From Mucilaginibacter pankratovii (lineage in GTDB: Bacteria > Bacteroidota > Bacteroidia > Sphingobacteriales > Sphingobacteriaceae), in the NCBI RefSeq assembly GCF_014773265.1, contig NZ_JACWMY010000006.1, forward strand, positions 124,001-188,000: a stretch of 64,000 nucleotides of DNA, written 5' to 3'. The notes under the pieces were generated by a model. It worked only from the letters and a program-made list of their open reading frames with translations, had not been told where the DNA came from and made no database searches. Shown one piece after another: positions 34,411 to 41,972 of this stretch (position 1 is its first letter; each line of letters opens with the position of its first letter). The translations under genes were made by a program, and so were the position numbers.

Positions 34411-35814
34411 ATGGAAGAAGAATTTGAATTTGGTTTTACCGAAGATCCAAAGTTTTCGGTAGAACGGTACGAAGAGATGATCCGCAACCATGATCAGTAC
34501 TTCTTTGATGCGCAGGCTTTTGAAAACATCATCGACTACTACATCGAAAAGAACGATCCGGCGAAAGCCTTGCAGGTATCAGAATATGCACGTAACCAAC
34601 ACCCCTTCGCGGCTGTATTTTTAATAAAACAGGCGCAGCTGCTGGTGGTAACCAACCGATCGACCGAGGCATTTGCCGCCCTTGATAAAGCCGCCATGCT
34701 GGAAGCCAGCGATGCGGATATCTACATCATCCGCGGTAACCTGTACGAGAGTATGGAACGCAATGCCGAGGCTTTGGAGAACTACGAAAAGGCGCTTGAC
34801 CTGGCCGAAGAGACCGACGAAATTTTACTGCATATAGCCTACGTTTACCAAAATATGGGCGATTACGATACGGCTATAACTTACCTTAAGCTGTGCCTTA
34901 AACAAAATATGGAAAACCAGGACGCCCTGTACGAACTGGCGTTTTGTTATGATGTTTTGGATAACCAGCAGGAAAGCGTACAGTTTTACCAGCAGTATAT
35001 TGATAACGAGCCTTACAGCTACGCGGCCTGGTATAACCTCGGCAACGCTTACACTAAGTTGAGCCTTTTTGAGAAAGCTATTGATGCTTACGATTACGCT
35101 ATATTGATAAAAGACAGCTTTGCATCCGCCTATTTCAATAAGGGTAATGCGTTGGTTAATTTAGAGAAGTATGCCGAAGCGATAGACGTTTACCGCGAAA
35201 CCTTTGAGTACGAGCAACCTAATGCCGATACCTATTGCGCTATTGGCGAGTGCTACGAAAAGCTGGAGCAGATGGACGAGGCACGGTCGTTCTACAAAAA
35301 ATCGGTTAAGATGGATCCTAAACTGGCAGATGCCTGGTTTGGGATCGGCGTTACCCTTGATTTTGAAGAACGCTATTTTGAGGCCCTGCACTTTTATAAA
35401 AAAGCGCTTGATCTGGATATTGCCAATGCCGATTATTGGTTTGCTATTGCCGATGCTGAATATAAGCTGGGCCACCTGCCCGAAGCGGAATCTGCTTACG
35501 AGAAGGTAGTGGAGCTGAACCCGCTTGATGTAGATGCCTGGCTGGATTATTCATCGATACTTTACGAGCAGCAACGTTTGGTTACCGCTATCGAGATCAT
35601 CTCCTCGGCCATAAAAAACAACCCCGAAGCAGCGGAACTTTATTACCGCATGGTAGCCTACTTGTTTGCAAAAGGCGAGTACAACGAGGCGTTGAGCTTT
35701 TTAGAAATGGCGCTCACTTCCGATCCGGAGAAACATTACATCCTGTTTGATTACCTGCCACAGCTGCAGGAGAACAAGGTGATCGTGGATATTATCAATA
35801 GGTACACTAAATAG
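34411..35814 (+). CDS. Tetratricopeptide-repeat protein
   Basis: The product has 467 residues and is almost wholly TPR: about nine to ten 34-residue units from residue 40 on, e.g. AEALENYEKALDLAEETDEILLHIAYVYQNMGDYDTAITY and YAAWYNLGNAYTKLSLFEKAIDAYDYAI. There is no signal peptide or enzyme domain, so it is probably a cytoplasmic scaffold. The protein is acidic overall. It ends in a repeat-derived terminator shared with the next intergenic region. Confidence 0.9.
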   Translation: MEEEFEFGFTEDPKFSVERYEEMIRNHDQYFFDAQAFENIIDYYIEKNDPAKALQVSEYARNQHPFAAVFLIKQAQLLVVTNRSTEAFAALDKAAMLEASDADIYIIRGNLYESMERNAEALENYEKALDLAEETDEILLHIAYVYQNMGDYDTAITYLKLCLKQNMENQDALYELAFCYDVLDNQQESVQFYQQYIDNEPYSYAAWYNLGNAYTKLSLFEKAIDAYDYAILIKDSFASAYFNKGNALVNLEKYAEAIDVYRETFEYEQPNADTYCAIGECYEKLEQMDEARSFYKKSVKMDPKLADAWFGIGVTLDFEERYFEALHFYKKALDLDIANADYWFAIADAEYKLGHLPEAESAYEKVVELNPLDVDAWLDYSSILYEQQRLVTAIEIISSAIKNNPEAAELYYRMVAYLFAKGEYNEALSFLEMALTSDPEKHYILFDYLPQLQENKVIVDIINRYTK

Positions 35815-35820
35815 ATTTTA

Positions 35821-35948
35821 GGTGTGCAGATTTCAGATGTGCAGATGAAAAATCATCTGCACATTTTTTTTGCATTAACATTTCTCCCAGCTGCATATCT
35901 GCACATCGTTCCGGCATCTGAAATTTGCACATTTGAAATCTGCACATC
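35821..35948. repeat. TGTGCAGAT-type dispersed repeat with built-in terminator
   Basis: Units TGTGCAGATTTCAGA on the left are matched by TCTGAAATTTGCACA and TTTGAAATCTGCACA on the right. Inside, TGTGCAGATG (35838-35847) pairs exactly with CATCTGCACA (35854-35863) and is followed by eight T, making an intrinsic terminator for the TPR gene. Confidence 0.8.
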
Positions 35949-35962
35949 TTCGCTTACCTTTG
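35932..35962 (+). promoter_or_regulatory. Consensus Bacteroidota promoter for the phosphosulfolactate synthase gene
   Basis: TTTG (35932-35935), a 19-base spacer and TACCTTTG (35955-35962) match TTTG-N19-TAnnTTTG exactly. The -33 box lies inside the dispersed repeat. Confidence 0.65.
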
Positions 35963-36011
35963 CGGCGTTAATACTTTTAGTTATAAGCTATAACGAAACG
36001 CGCATCTACAC

Positions 36012-36770
36012 ATGAACTATCATATAAACGATCTCCCCGAACGTACCGCAAAACCCCGCAATAAAGGCCTTACCATGGTGATGGATAAGGGGCTCAGCCT
36101 GCGCCAGGTGGAAGATTTTATTGAAATGGGTGCGGCGTATTCAGATCTTATAAAACTGGGCTGGGCAACCTCCTACGTTACCCCAAACCTTGATGCCAAG
36201 CTGAAGCTGTATAAAGATGCCGGTTTGCCGGTGTATTTTGGTGGCACGCTGTTCGAGGCGATGATCGTGCGCGGACAGTTTGATGATTATTGCCGCCTGC
36301 TGGATAAATACCAGATGGAGTACTGCGAAGTATCCGACGGTTCCATCAACTTGGAGCACGACGAAAAATGCGAGTACATCCGCAAGCTGAGCAAACAGAT
36401 CACCGTAATATCTGAGGTGGGTTCAAAAGATATCCAAAAGATCTTTGCCCCTTATAAGTGGATCAAGCTGATGAATGCCGAAATTGAAGCAGGAAGCTGG
36501 AAGGTAATTGCCGAAGCACGCGAAAGCGGCAACGTGGGCATTTACCGCGACTCTGGCGAAGTAAGGCAGGGCCTGGTAGATGAGATCCTCACCCAGATCC
36601 CCGAAGAAACCATCATCTGGGAAGCCCCCCAAAAGGCGCAACAGGTTTGGTTCATCAAACTCATCGGCGCAAACGTAAGTTTAGGAAACATCGCACCCGC
36701 GGATATCATCCCGCTGGAAACTCTTCGGCTGGGGATCAGGAGCGATACGTTTGAGCACTTTTTGAAGTAA
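36012..36770 (+). CDS. comA: Phosphosulfolactate synthase (ComA family)
   Basis: The product has 252 residues and a TIM-barrel. Family stretches are KPRNKGLTMVMDKGLSLRQVEDFIEMGAAYSDLIKLGWATSY, GLPVYFGGTLFEAMIVRGQ, EVSDGSINLEHDEKCEYI, VISEVGSKD, WKVIAEARESGNVGIYRDSGEVR and IIWEAPQKAQQVWFIKLIGANVSLGNI. ComA adds sulfite to phosphoenolpyruvate to give phosphosulfolactate, first known from coenzyme M synthesis in methanogens. No ComB or ComC is adjacent, so the end product here is unknown. Confidence 0.9.
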   Translation: MNYHINDLPERTAKPRNKGLTMVMDKGLSLRQVEDFIEMGAAYSDLIKLGWATSYVTPNLDAKLKLYKDAGLPVYFGGTLFEAMIVRGQFDDYCRLLDKYQMEYCEVSDGSINLEHDEKCEYIRKLSKQITVISEVGSKDIQKIFAPYKWIKLMNAEIEAGSWKVIAEARESGNVGIYRDSGEVRQGLVDEILTQIPEETIIWEAPQKAQQVWFIKLIGANVSLGNIAPADIIPLETLRLGIRSDTFEHFLK

Positions 36771-36810
36771 ATTCCGTATCTTTAATGGGCAAACCTTATA
36801 TATACGCGCC

Positions 36811-37047
36811 ATGTTAAATGTTATTATTTACGCCATTATAGCAATAGGACTCATCATTTGGTTCAGAAAGGCCAGTAAAGATAAATCGCAATGGGGCGTT
36901 AATTTAACGCGCGTCGTTTGTCCGGTGTGCCATACCAAACAACCAATCATTAGAATGCCCAAAAGTATCGAACAGGGCATGTGGGGTGGAACAAACTGCC
37001 CAAAATGTCAAACGAAACTTGATAAGTATGGCAATATCATTACCTGA
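36811..37047 (+). CDS. Small membrane-anchored zinc-ribbon protein
   Basis: The product has 78 residues: one N-terminal membrane segment (VIIYAIIAIGLIIWF), a basic turn, then a zinc ribbon with CPVCHTKQ and CPKCQTK about 29 residues apart. The ribbon should face the cytoplasm. No named family is recognised. It lies 40 bases after comA on the same strand and may share its transcript. Confidence 0.75.
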   Translation: MLNVIIYAIIAIGLIIWFRKASKDKSQWGVNLTRVVCPVCHTKQPIIRMPKSIEQGMWGGTNCPKCQTKLDKYGNIIT

Positions 37048-37139
37048 TTCACTCCCTGTTAATAACGAAACATTGACCACATCGCTTTCGTCCAAACAAC
37101 CCCTCCCGCCATCTGTTATCCTAAAAAATAACAGAACCC

Positions 37140-37388
37140 ATGAGCGATCCAAAAGATAAATCTCCCGCACAGCAGCCAACCGGCGAACCAAAAGTAGATG
37201 CCGCCGAACAGGATGTGATCACCAATACGGACGAATCAAACAAAATTGTAAACACCGATGATGCTGTTGCTGATATGGACGGAATTGAAACTACCTTAAG
37301 CGAATCTGAACCATCCACCGCCCTCAATGCCGACCGGGGTATAACCAACAGCGATGATGCCAATGGCGACGAACCGGTTGTAAATTAA
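37140..37388 (+). CDS. Small acidic, probably disordered protein (82 aa)
   Basis: The sequence is rich in Asp, Glu, Asn, Ser and Thr (KVDAAEQDVITNTDESNKIVNTDDAVADMDG) with almost no hydrophobic core, no Cys and no membrane segment. No family is recognised. A frame on the other strand covers the same DNA, but the plus-strand frame has the more usual start and lies in line with its neighbours. Confidence 0.5.
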   Translation: MSDPKDKSPAQQPTGEPKVDAAEQDVITNTDESNKIVNTDDAVADMDGIETTLSESEPSTALNADRGITNSDDANGDEPVVN

Positions 37389-37415
37389 TTTGCGGCTCGC
37401 GTTAGATAGCGAACA

Positions 37416-37440
37416 TTACGTATAAATAAATACGTGTAAT
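37416..37440. promoter_or_regulatory. TACGTA-type near-palindrome ahead of the two-component operon
   Basis: ATTACGTAT and ATACGTGTAAT face each other about 96 bases before the histidine kinase start. A related ATTAATACGTACTAAT lies at 39001-39016 after the operon. It is a candidate response-regulator site. Confidence 0.35.
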
Positions 37441-37535
37441 ACGGTATATGTAAAAAAATGCCGGGGCTTACTTTTATAATGGTTTCATAATGCGGTGAGG
37501 CACGTCGCATGGCCCGTAAAAGTGTTGCTTAAAAC

Positions 37536-38348
37536 ATGTATAGAATAATCCCCCCTTTATTGCTGCGTCCTTTACAAATAGAGGATAACCTGTTCGCAAT
37601 TACTTTAATTTGCATTATATTTATTGTCTTGGCCGCCTATGGTTGCCTTTCTTACAACCATAGCCAATTAAAACGAGTCGCCGCATTACAAGCCGGGATA
37701 ATAAAACAGCAGAATATAGTCACAAAGGCAATCATCGCTGCGGAGGAGAACGAGCGTAAACGCACAGCCGCCGGTTTGCATGATGGCGTTGGGCAATTGT
37801 TATCAGCCGCGAGGATGAACCTGGATATTTTATTAGGGCGGTTGAAGCAAACAGATGCGGATAACCTGGCACTGACCTGCAAAACCATGGCCATGGTTGA
37901 TGAAGGCTGCAGGGAGGTACGCACCATTGCCCACCAGATGATGCCGGATGTATTGCTGAAAATGGGGCTGGTACCCGCGCTGCGCGATTTTGTGAACAAG
38001 ATAGATTCGCAGCGCTTGAAAATTGTATTGGAAACCGCCGGACTGGATAAACGACTGGACAGCAATGTTGAGGCGGTGCTTTACCGGGTGATACAGGAAA
38101 CGGTAAATAATGCGGTAAAACATTCCCGGGCATCGGTGCTGGATATACAGCTGATGATGGAGGGCAACGAGATATCGGTAACCGTTGAGGATAACGGGGT
38201 TGGTTTCGACAGCAGCGACAGGACGAAGTTTGAGGGGACAGGGCTGAAGAATATTGTATGGAGGGTGGAGTGCTTAAAAGGGACGGTGGATATTTCATCG
38301 TCGCCGGGGACGGGGGCACTGGTAGCTATTTTAATACCTTTAACTTAA
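37536..38348 (+). CDS. Sensor histidine kinase, NarL-partner type (HisKA_3)
   Basis: The product has 270 residues. One membrane segment (LFAITLICIIFIVLAAYGCL) and a short N-terminus leave almost no sensor domain, so the input probably comes through the membrane or a partner. The dimerisation helix has AAEENERKRTAAGLHDGVGQLL with phospho-acceptor His82. The ATPase domain shows VIQETVNNAVKHSRA (N-box) and VEDNGVGFD and GTGLKNIVWRVECLKG (G-boxes). It is followed 3 bases later by its response regulator. Confidence 0.9.
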   Translation: MYRIIPPLLLRPLQIEDNLFAITLICIIFIVLAAYGCLSYNHSQLKRVAALQAGIIKQQNIVTKAIIAAEENERKRTAAGLHDGVGQLLSAARMNLDILLGRLKQTDADNLALTCKTMAMVDEGCREVRTIAHQMMPDVLLKMGLVPALRDFVNKIDSQRLKIVLETAGLDKRLDSNVEAVLYRVIQETVNNAVKHSRASVLDIQLMMEGNEISVTVEDNGVGFDSSDRTKFEGTGLKNIVWRVECLKGTVDISSSPGTGALVAILIPLT

Positions 38349-38351
38349 ACT

Positions 38352-38981
38352 ATGGGCAGCACTAAAACTATTTTTATTGTAGACGACCACCAGATGGTGA
38401 TAGACGGACTAAAGCTGATCATAAGCACCATCCCCGGGTTCGAGATTATTGGAGAAAGTACTAGCGCGGTACGTGCCCTGGATATGCTGGCCGCCGCAAG
38501 TCCCGATATATTACTTACCGATGTGAGCATGCCCGAAATGAGCGGCATAGAATTTACCCGCCTTGTAAAAAAGAAATACCCGCAGATAAAGGTGCTTGCC
38601 CTATCCATGTTTAGCGAAAGCCAGGTAGTTGCCGAGATGATAGATGCCGGCATTTCAGGCTATATTCTTAAAAATACTGGCAAACAGGAGCTGATAGAGG
38701 CCCTGTATAAAGTATCGATAGGCGAAAATTATTTTGGGCCCGATATTACCCTGCAGCTGATGAAATCTTTTAAGCGCAGCCAGGAAGAGTCGCGCCTTAC
38801 GGATAGGGAGATTGAGATCATCAGAATGATAGAGCAGGATTTCGGCAATAAGAAAATAGCCGATATGCTTTTCATCAGCGAGCGCACGGTTGAAACCCAT
38901 CGCAAAAACATCCTCCGCAAAACAAACACCCAATCTGTTGTAGGGCTGCTTAAATATGCCTACGAGCGTAAGATCATCTAA
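38352..38981 (+). CDS. NarL/FixJ-type response regulator
   Basis: The product has 209 residues. The receiver domain has IFIVDDHQMVIDGL, the phospho-acceptor Asp57 in LLTDVSMPEMSG, and Lys in GYILKNTGKQEL. The C-terminal LuxR helix-turn-helix is LTDREIEIIRMIEQDFGNKKIADMLFISERTVETHRKNIL. It forms a two-gene operon with the kinase. TACGTA-type near-palindromes flank the operon and may be its targets. Confidence 0.92.
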   Translation: MGSTKTIFIVDDHQMVIDGLKLIISTIPGFEIIGESTSAVRALDMLAAASPDILLTDVSMPEMSGIEFTRLVKKKYPQIKVLALSMFSESQVVAEMIDAGISGYILKNTGKQELIEALYKVSIGENYFGPDITLQLMKSFKRSQEESRLTDREIEIIRMIEQDFGNKKIADMLFISERTVETHRKNILRKTNTQSVVGLLKYAYERKII

Positions 38982-39094
38982 AACTCATTGCCGCCTGCGT
39001 ATTAATACGTACTAATATATGCCTTGATAGCGGGATTGTGCCGCGCTTGTTTCTTCGCCAATTTTGTTTCATACGAATACCAAAACAAAACGCG

Positions 39095-39625
39095 ATGAAA
39101 AAGATCAAAGGGGCAATTTTACTGGCAATGATTTTGGCAGTTACAGGTATATCTTCCTGCAAAAAAGATTCCAACAATACAGGTGCTTCCGGAAAAGCCA
39201 CAGTAGAGGCCAGCTTATATGGCTTTGACGGGACGAGCGGCACAACCTTTAAAAGCACCGCCGCAGGTATTGTACAGGTAGGCACTTTGTGGACGCTCAC
39301 AGCTGTTAAAGATGGCAGTAACGAATCCATTACCATTGTGCTTCCAAATGTTACCGGTACGGGTACTTTCGATTTGCTGCAAGATAATGCAAGTGGCAAT
39401 GGCGCTATCATGGCTAAAGATTACACCAAACCGGCCGACGGCGCACTCAATTATAGTACAGACCTGCCTGCTACAGGTGGTATGAAGGGCGGTGGAGAGG
39501 TTAAGATCACTGCCTTAACCAGCACATCTGCCGAGGGTACATTTTATATTGTCGCCCATAATTCGGCAGGTAAGGATGCTTTTGTAGAGAACGGCACTTT
39601 TAAAGGAACGCTGGTAAAACGATAG
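39095..39625 (+). CDS. Lipoprotein of unknown function (176 aa)
   Basis: The start is the ATG at 39095 (MKKIKGAILLAMIL); a 19-codon upstream extension has no signal character. The lipobox is TGISSC, with Cys at residue 22 followed by KKDSNN. The mature part is an all-beta domain rich in Gly and Thr (GKATVEASLYGFDGTSGTTFKS, ESITIVLPNVTGTGTFDL), similar to small Bacteroidota beta-sandwich lipoproteins. It is downstream of the two-component operon and could be its target. Confidence 0.78.
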   Translation: MKKIKGAILLAMILAVTGISSCKKDSNNTGASGKATVEASLYGFDGTSGTTFKSTAAGIVQVGTLWTLTAVKDGSNESITIVLPNVTGTGTFDLLQDNASGNGAIMAKDYTKPADGALNYSTDLPATGGMKGGGEVKITALTSTSAEGTFYIVAHNSAGKDAFVENGTFKGTLVKR

Positions 39626-39664
39626 GAACACCGATTTAATTTTGAATAGTAATATGTAAAAAAA

Positions 39665-39681
39665 GGCCCCAATTTGGGGCC
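39665..39681. terminator. Intrinsic terminator between convergent genes
   Basis: GGCCCCAA-T-TTGGGGCC is a perfect palindrome preceded by an A run and followed by T-rich DNA, between the lipoprotein gene and the minus-strand esterase gene. Confidence 0.7.
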
Positions 39682-39691
39682 GTTTGCTTTT

Positions 39692-40495
39692 TTACTTTTT
39701 GCTGTGCGAGAATAGCCATGGGATCAGCTCCGGCTCGGCAAAGGCGTCGTCCCAGCTGTTGTGCCCATCGTTGGGGTAAATGGTGTATTTGGGTTCGGCT
39801 CCGGCCTCTTTAAGGGCGGCTACCATCACATCCGAGTGATCTACCGGTACCACATTATCCTTGCCGCCGTGGAAGATCCACATCGGCACTTTTTTGGCAT
39901 AAGTGCTTGCGTTATTAGTATTATCGCCACCGCAAATGCTAAAGGCCGCTGCAAAGATCTTTGGCTTGCGCCTTAATATTTCAAACGTACCCATACCACC
40001 CATAGACAGCCCGCCAATGTAAACCTGTTTTTTGTTGATATAGGGTTTATCCAGCATTTGGTCTACCAGTGCAACTAACGCGCTCATGGCGTTGGTAGGT
40101 TCTCCGCCTTCCTGGAAATGGAATTGCCGTTTGCCGGTTTCATTGGTGTCTATCTTTACGTTGCTCCAATAGCTGTTTTTTGGGCACTGCGGGTATACAA
40201 CAATGGCCGGGTATTTTTGGCGAATGGTATCGTTAAGGAATAATTTGGGGCCGTAGGCCAGCTGTATATCGTTATCGTTGCCGCGTTCGCCGGCGCCATG
40301 CAGTACAAATATCAGCGCGTACTTTTGGGTAGGGTTAAACTTTTTGGGGAACAGGATTCGGTAAGGCAGGGTATCGGTTTTGTTGATGAACGATCCCCTG
40401 TCGAAAGCGGAATTTACTTGCGCAAAGCTTAAAAAAGGAAATGCCAGGTACATAGTACCCAGCATTCCTGTTATCAGTATTTTTTTTAACGTCAT
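39692..40495 (-). CDS. Secreted alpha/beta-hydrolase (esterase/PHB-depolymerase-like)
   Basis: The product has 267 residues. A signal peptide ends at SFAQ (about 25). LIFVLHGAGERGNDN is the oxyanion region, the nucleophile Ser lies in YIGGLSMGGMGTFEIL (about 165), Asp in FHGGKDNVVPVDHSD and His in YPNDGHNSW. Such enzymes remove acyl groups from glycans or hydrolyse polyesters. It is the last gene of the glucan locus, 110 bases after the GH144 gene and on the same strand, so a deacylase role there is plausible. Confidence 0.82.
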   Translation of the reverse strand: MTLKKILITGMLGTMYLAFPFLSFAQVNSAFDRGSFINKTDTLPYRILFPKKFNPTQKYALIFVLHGAGERGNDNDIQLAYGPKLFLNDTIRQKYPAIVVYPQCPKNSYWSNVKIDTNETGKRQFHFQEGGEPTNAMSALVALVDQMLDKPYINKKQVYIGGLSMGGMGTFEILRRKPKIFAAAFSICGGDNTNNASTYAKKVPMWIFHGGKDNVVPVDHSDVMVAALKEAGAEPKYTIYPNDGHNSWDDAFAEPELIPWLFSHSKK

Positions 40496-40605
40496 TTTTT
40501 CAGTTTAAGGTAAGCGTTATCTATTGGGTTGTTATGTAAACGTAAATAAATTAAATTCTATTTACGCCGCCCAAAATATTTTGCTTCGCGATACCTTATC
40601 CCGAG

Positions 40606-41955
40606 TTAGTTTTTGCCGATGTACGGGCTCTGGAAATCCAGTTTTTTAAGGCCTTTTTGTACTTCGGGGCAGCTCATAAACAGGTTCCAAAGCAAACCGC
40701 TGCGGTAGTTTTCGATCATCACAACTTCGGGTCCCTGGTCTATCGCCAGGTACGATTTACCGTACCAGTTCTTCGATTCGCTGAAGGCATCTGTAAAACC
40801 ATATTCGCCCCAGATCTTGTCGCCCAGGTCATAATAAAAATGGCGCAGCGCCTGCATCGAATATTTTGGCGTATACGGAAAAGCCGATATAGCCGCGGTT
40901 GGTGTGATCACCCCCAGATCGTTAGTGGGTGAATGGGCGTTATAACCCTCAAAATTGTCGCTGGCGGTTAGTCCCCACGAGTTTTCACCGTAACCTTTAA
41001 ACTTTTTAGGGTTATCAATACAGTAAGCGCGGTTGATAAGGGTATGATTCAAATTCTGCTCCCAGTAATCGGCATAGCGGTCTTTTAGCCCGGTTGGGTT
41101 AAGGCCGAGGAACGAGTACTGCGAAAAGAACAGCGGGCCACCGTAATCAAAACCGAGCGGCAGTTTGTACCCGTAAAAGGTTTGTCCATTTTTAAAGAAA
41201 TCGCTTTGCGCCCAGCCACGGTGGTAAACATCCGCGCTAACCGGGTACCGCTCGGCAGATTCGGCAAGGATATAGGTTATCAAACACTCGTTAAACCCAC
41301 GGATAGGGAAATTCATCACCCAACCGTTGTTTGGGCTCCAGTGCCAGTAAAGGTTATCCCGACCGCCTTGTGTGTACCAGCTCCACTCCACTTCGCCCCA
41401 CAGCCAGCTAATTACATCGCGTATGCGGCGCTCTTGTGGTGTATTGGCGGTAAAGTATTGCTTGGCGCACAATAATCCCTGGAACAGATAAGAGGTCTCT
41501 ACCAGATCGCCGCCATCGTCTTTGCGCCCAAAACGGATAGTTTTACCGGTTTCGCCATTTAGCCAATGGGGGAAAACGCCATGGTAAGCATCCGCTTTGT
41601 ACAAAAAGTCTACTATTTTCACCATTCGGTTTACCGCCTGGTCGTGCGGGATAAATTTGCGGCTGTCGGCTGCTATCAGCGCCATAATGCCAAAGCCCGA
41701 GCCGCCTACGGTAACCACCTCGTTGCCATAATCAAAGGCCACGTTGCTGCGCTCGCGCGCGAGGCCGCTGGTAGGGTGCCCAAAATCCCAAAAGTAACGG
41801 AAGGTTTGGCGCTGCACCACATCTAAAAGGGCGCTATCGCTTAGGTTTTTGATAATGCCAACCGGCTTGATACCTTCGGTGGCCTTACTGGTTTTTTGTG
41901 CAAAACCGCTTACTGTTATCAGGGCTAACAGCAAGAGGGAGTATATCTTTTTCAT
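40606..41955 (-). CDS. GH144-type glucanase (glucoamylase PF10091 family)
   Basis: The product has 449 residues. A standard signal peptide ends at SGFAQ (20), so it is periplasmic or secreted. The (alpha/alpha)6 barrel shows TFRYFWDFGHPTSGLARERS, VTVGGSGFGIMALIAADSR, YHGVFPHWLNGETG, DGGDLVETSYLFQGLL, LYWHWSPNNGWVMNFPIRGFNE, GGPLFFSQYSFLGLNP and YLAIDQGPEVVMIENYRSGLLW. Characterised GH144 members cleave beta-1,2-glucan endo-wise to sophorose-type oligosaccharides. The second copy lies 17 bases upstream, and the two share these blocks almost residue for residue. Confidence 0.87.
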   Translation of the reverse strand: MKKIYSLLLLALITVSGFAQKTSKATEGIKPVGIIKNLSDSALLDVVQRQTFRYFWDFGHPTSGLARERSNVAFDYGNEVVTVGGSGFGIMALIAADSRKFIPHDQAVNRMVKIVDFLYKADAYHGVFPHWLNGETGKTIRFGRKDDGGDLVETSYLFQGLLCAKQYFTANTPQERRIRDVISWLWGEVEWSWYTQGGRDNLYWHWSPNNGWVMNFPIRGFNECLITYILAESAERYPVSADVYHRGWAQSDFFKNGQTFYGYKLPLGFDYGGPLFFSQYSFLGLNPTGLKDRYADYWEQNLNHTLINRAYCIDNPKKFKGYGENSWGLTASDNFEGYNAHSPTNDLGVITPTAAISAFPYTPKYSMQALRHFYYDLGDKIWGEYGFTDAFSESKNWYGKSYLAIDQGPEVVMIENYRSGLLWNLFMSCPEVQKGLKKLDFQSPYIGKN

Positions 41956-41972
41956 TCGATCAGTTTAAATTG

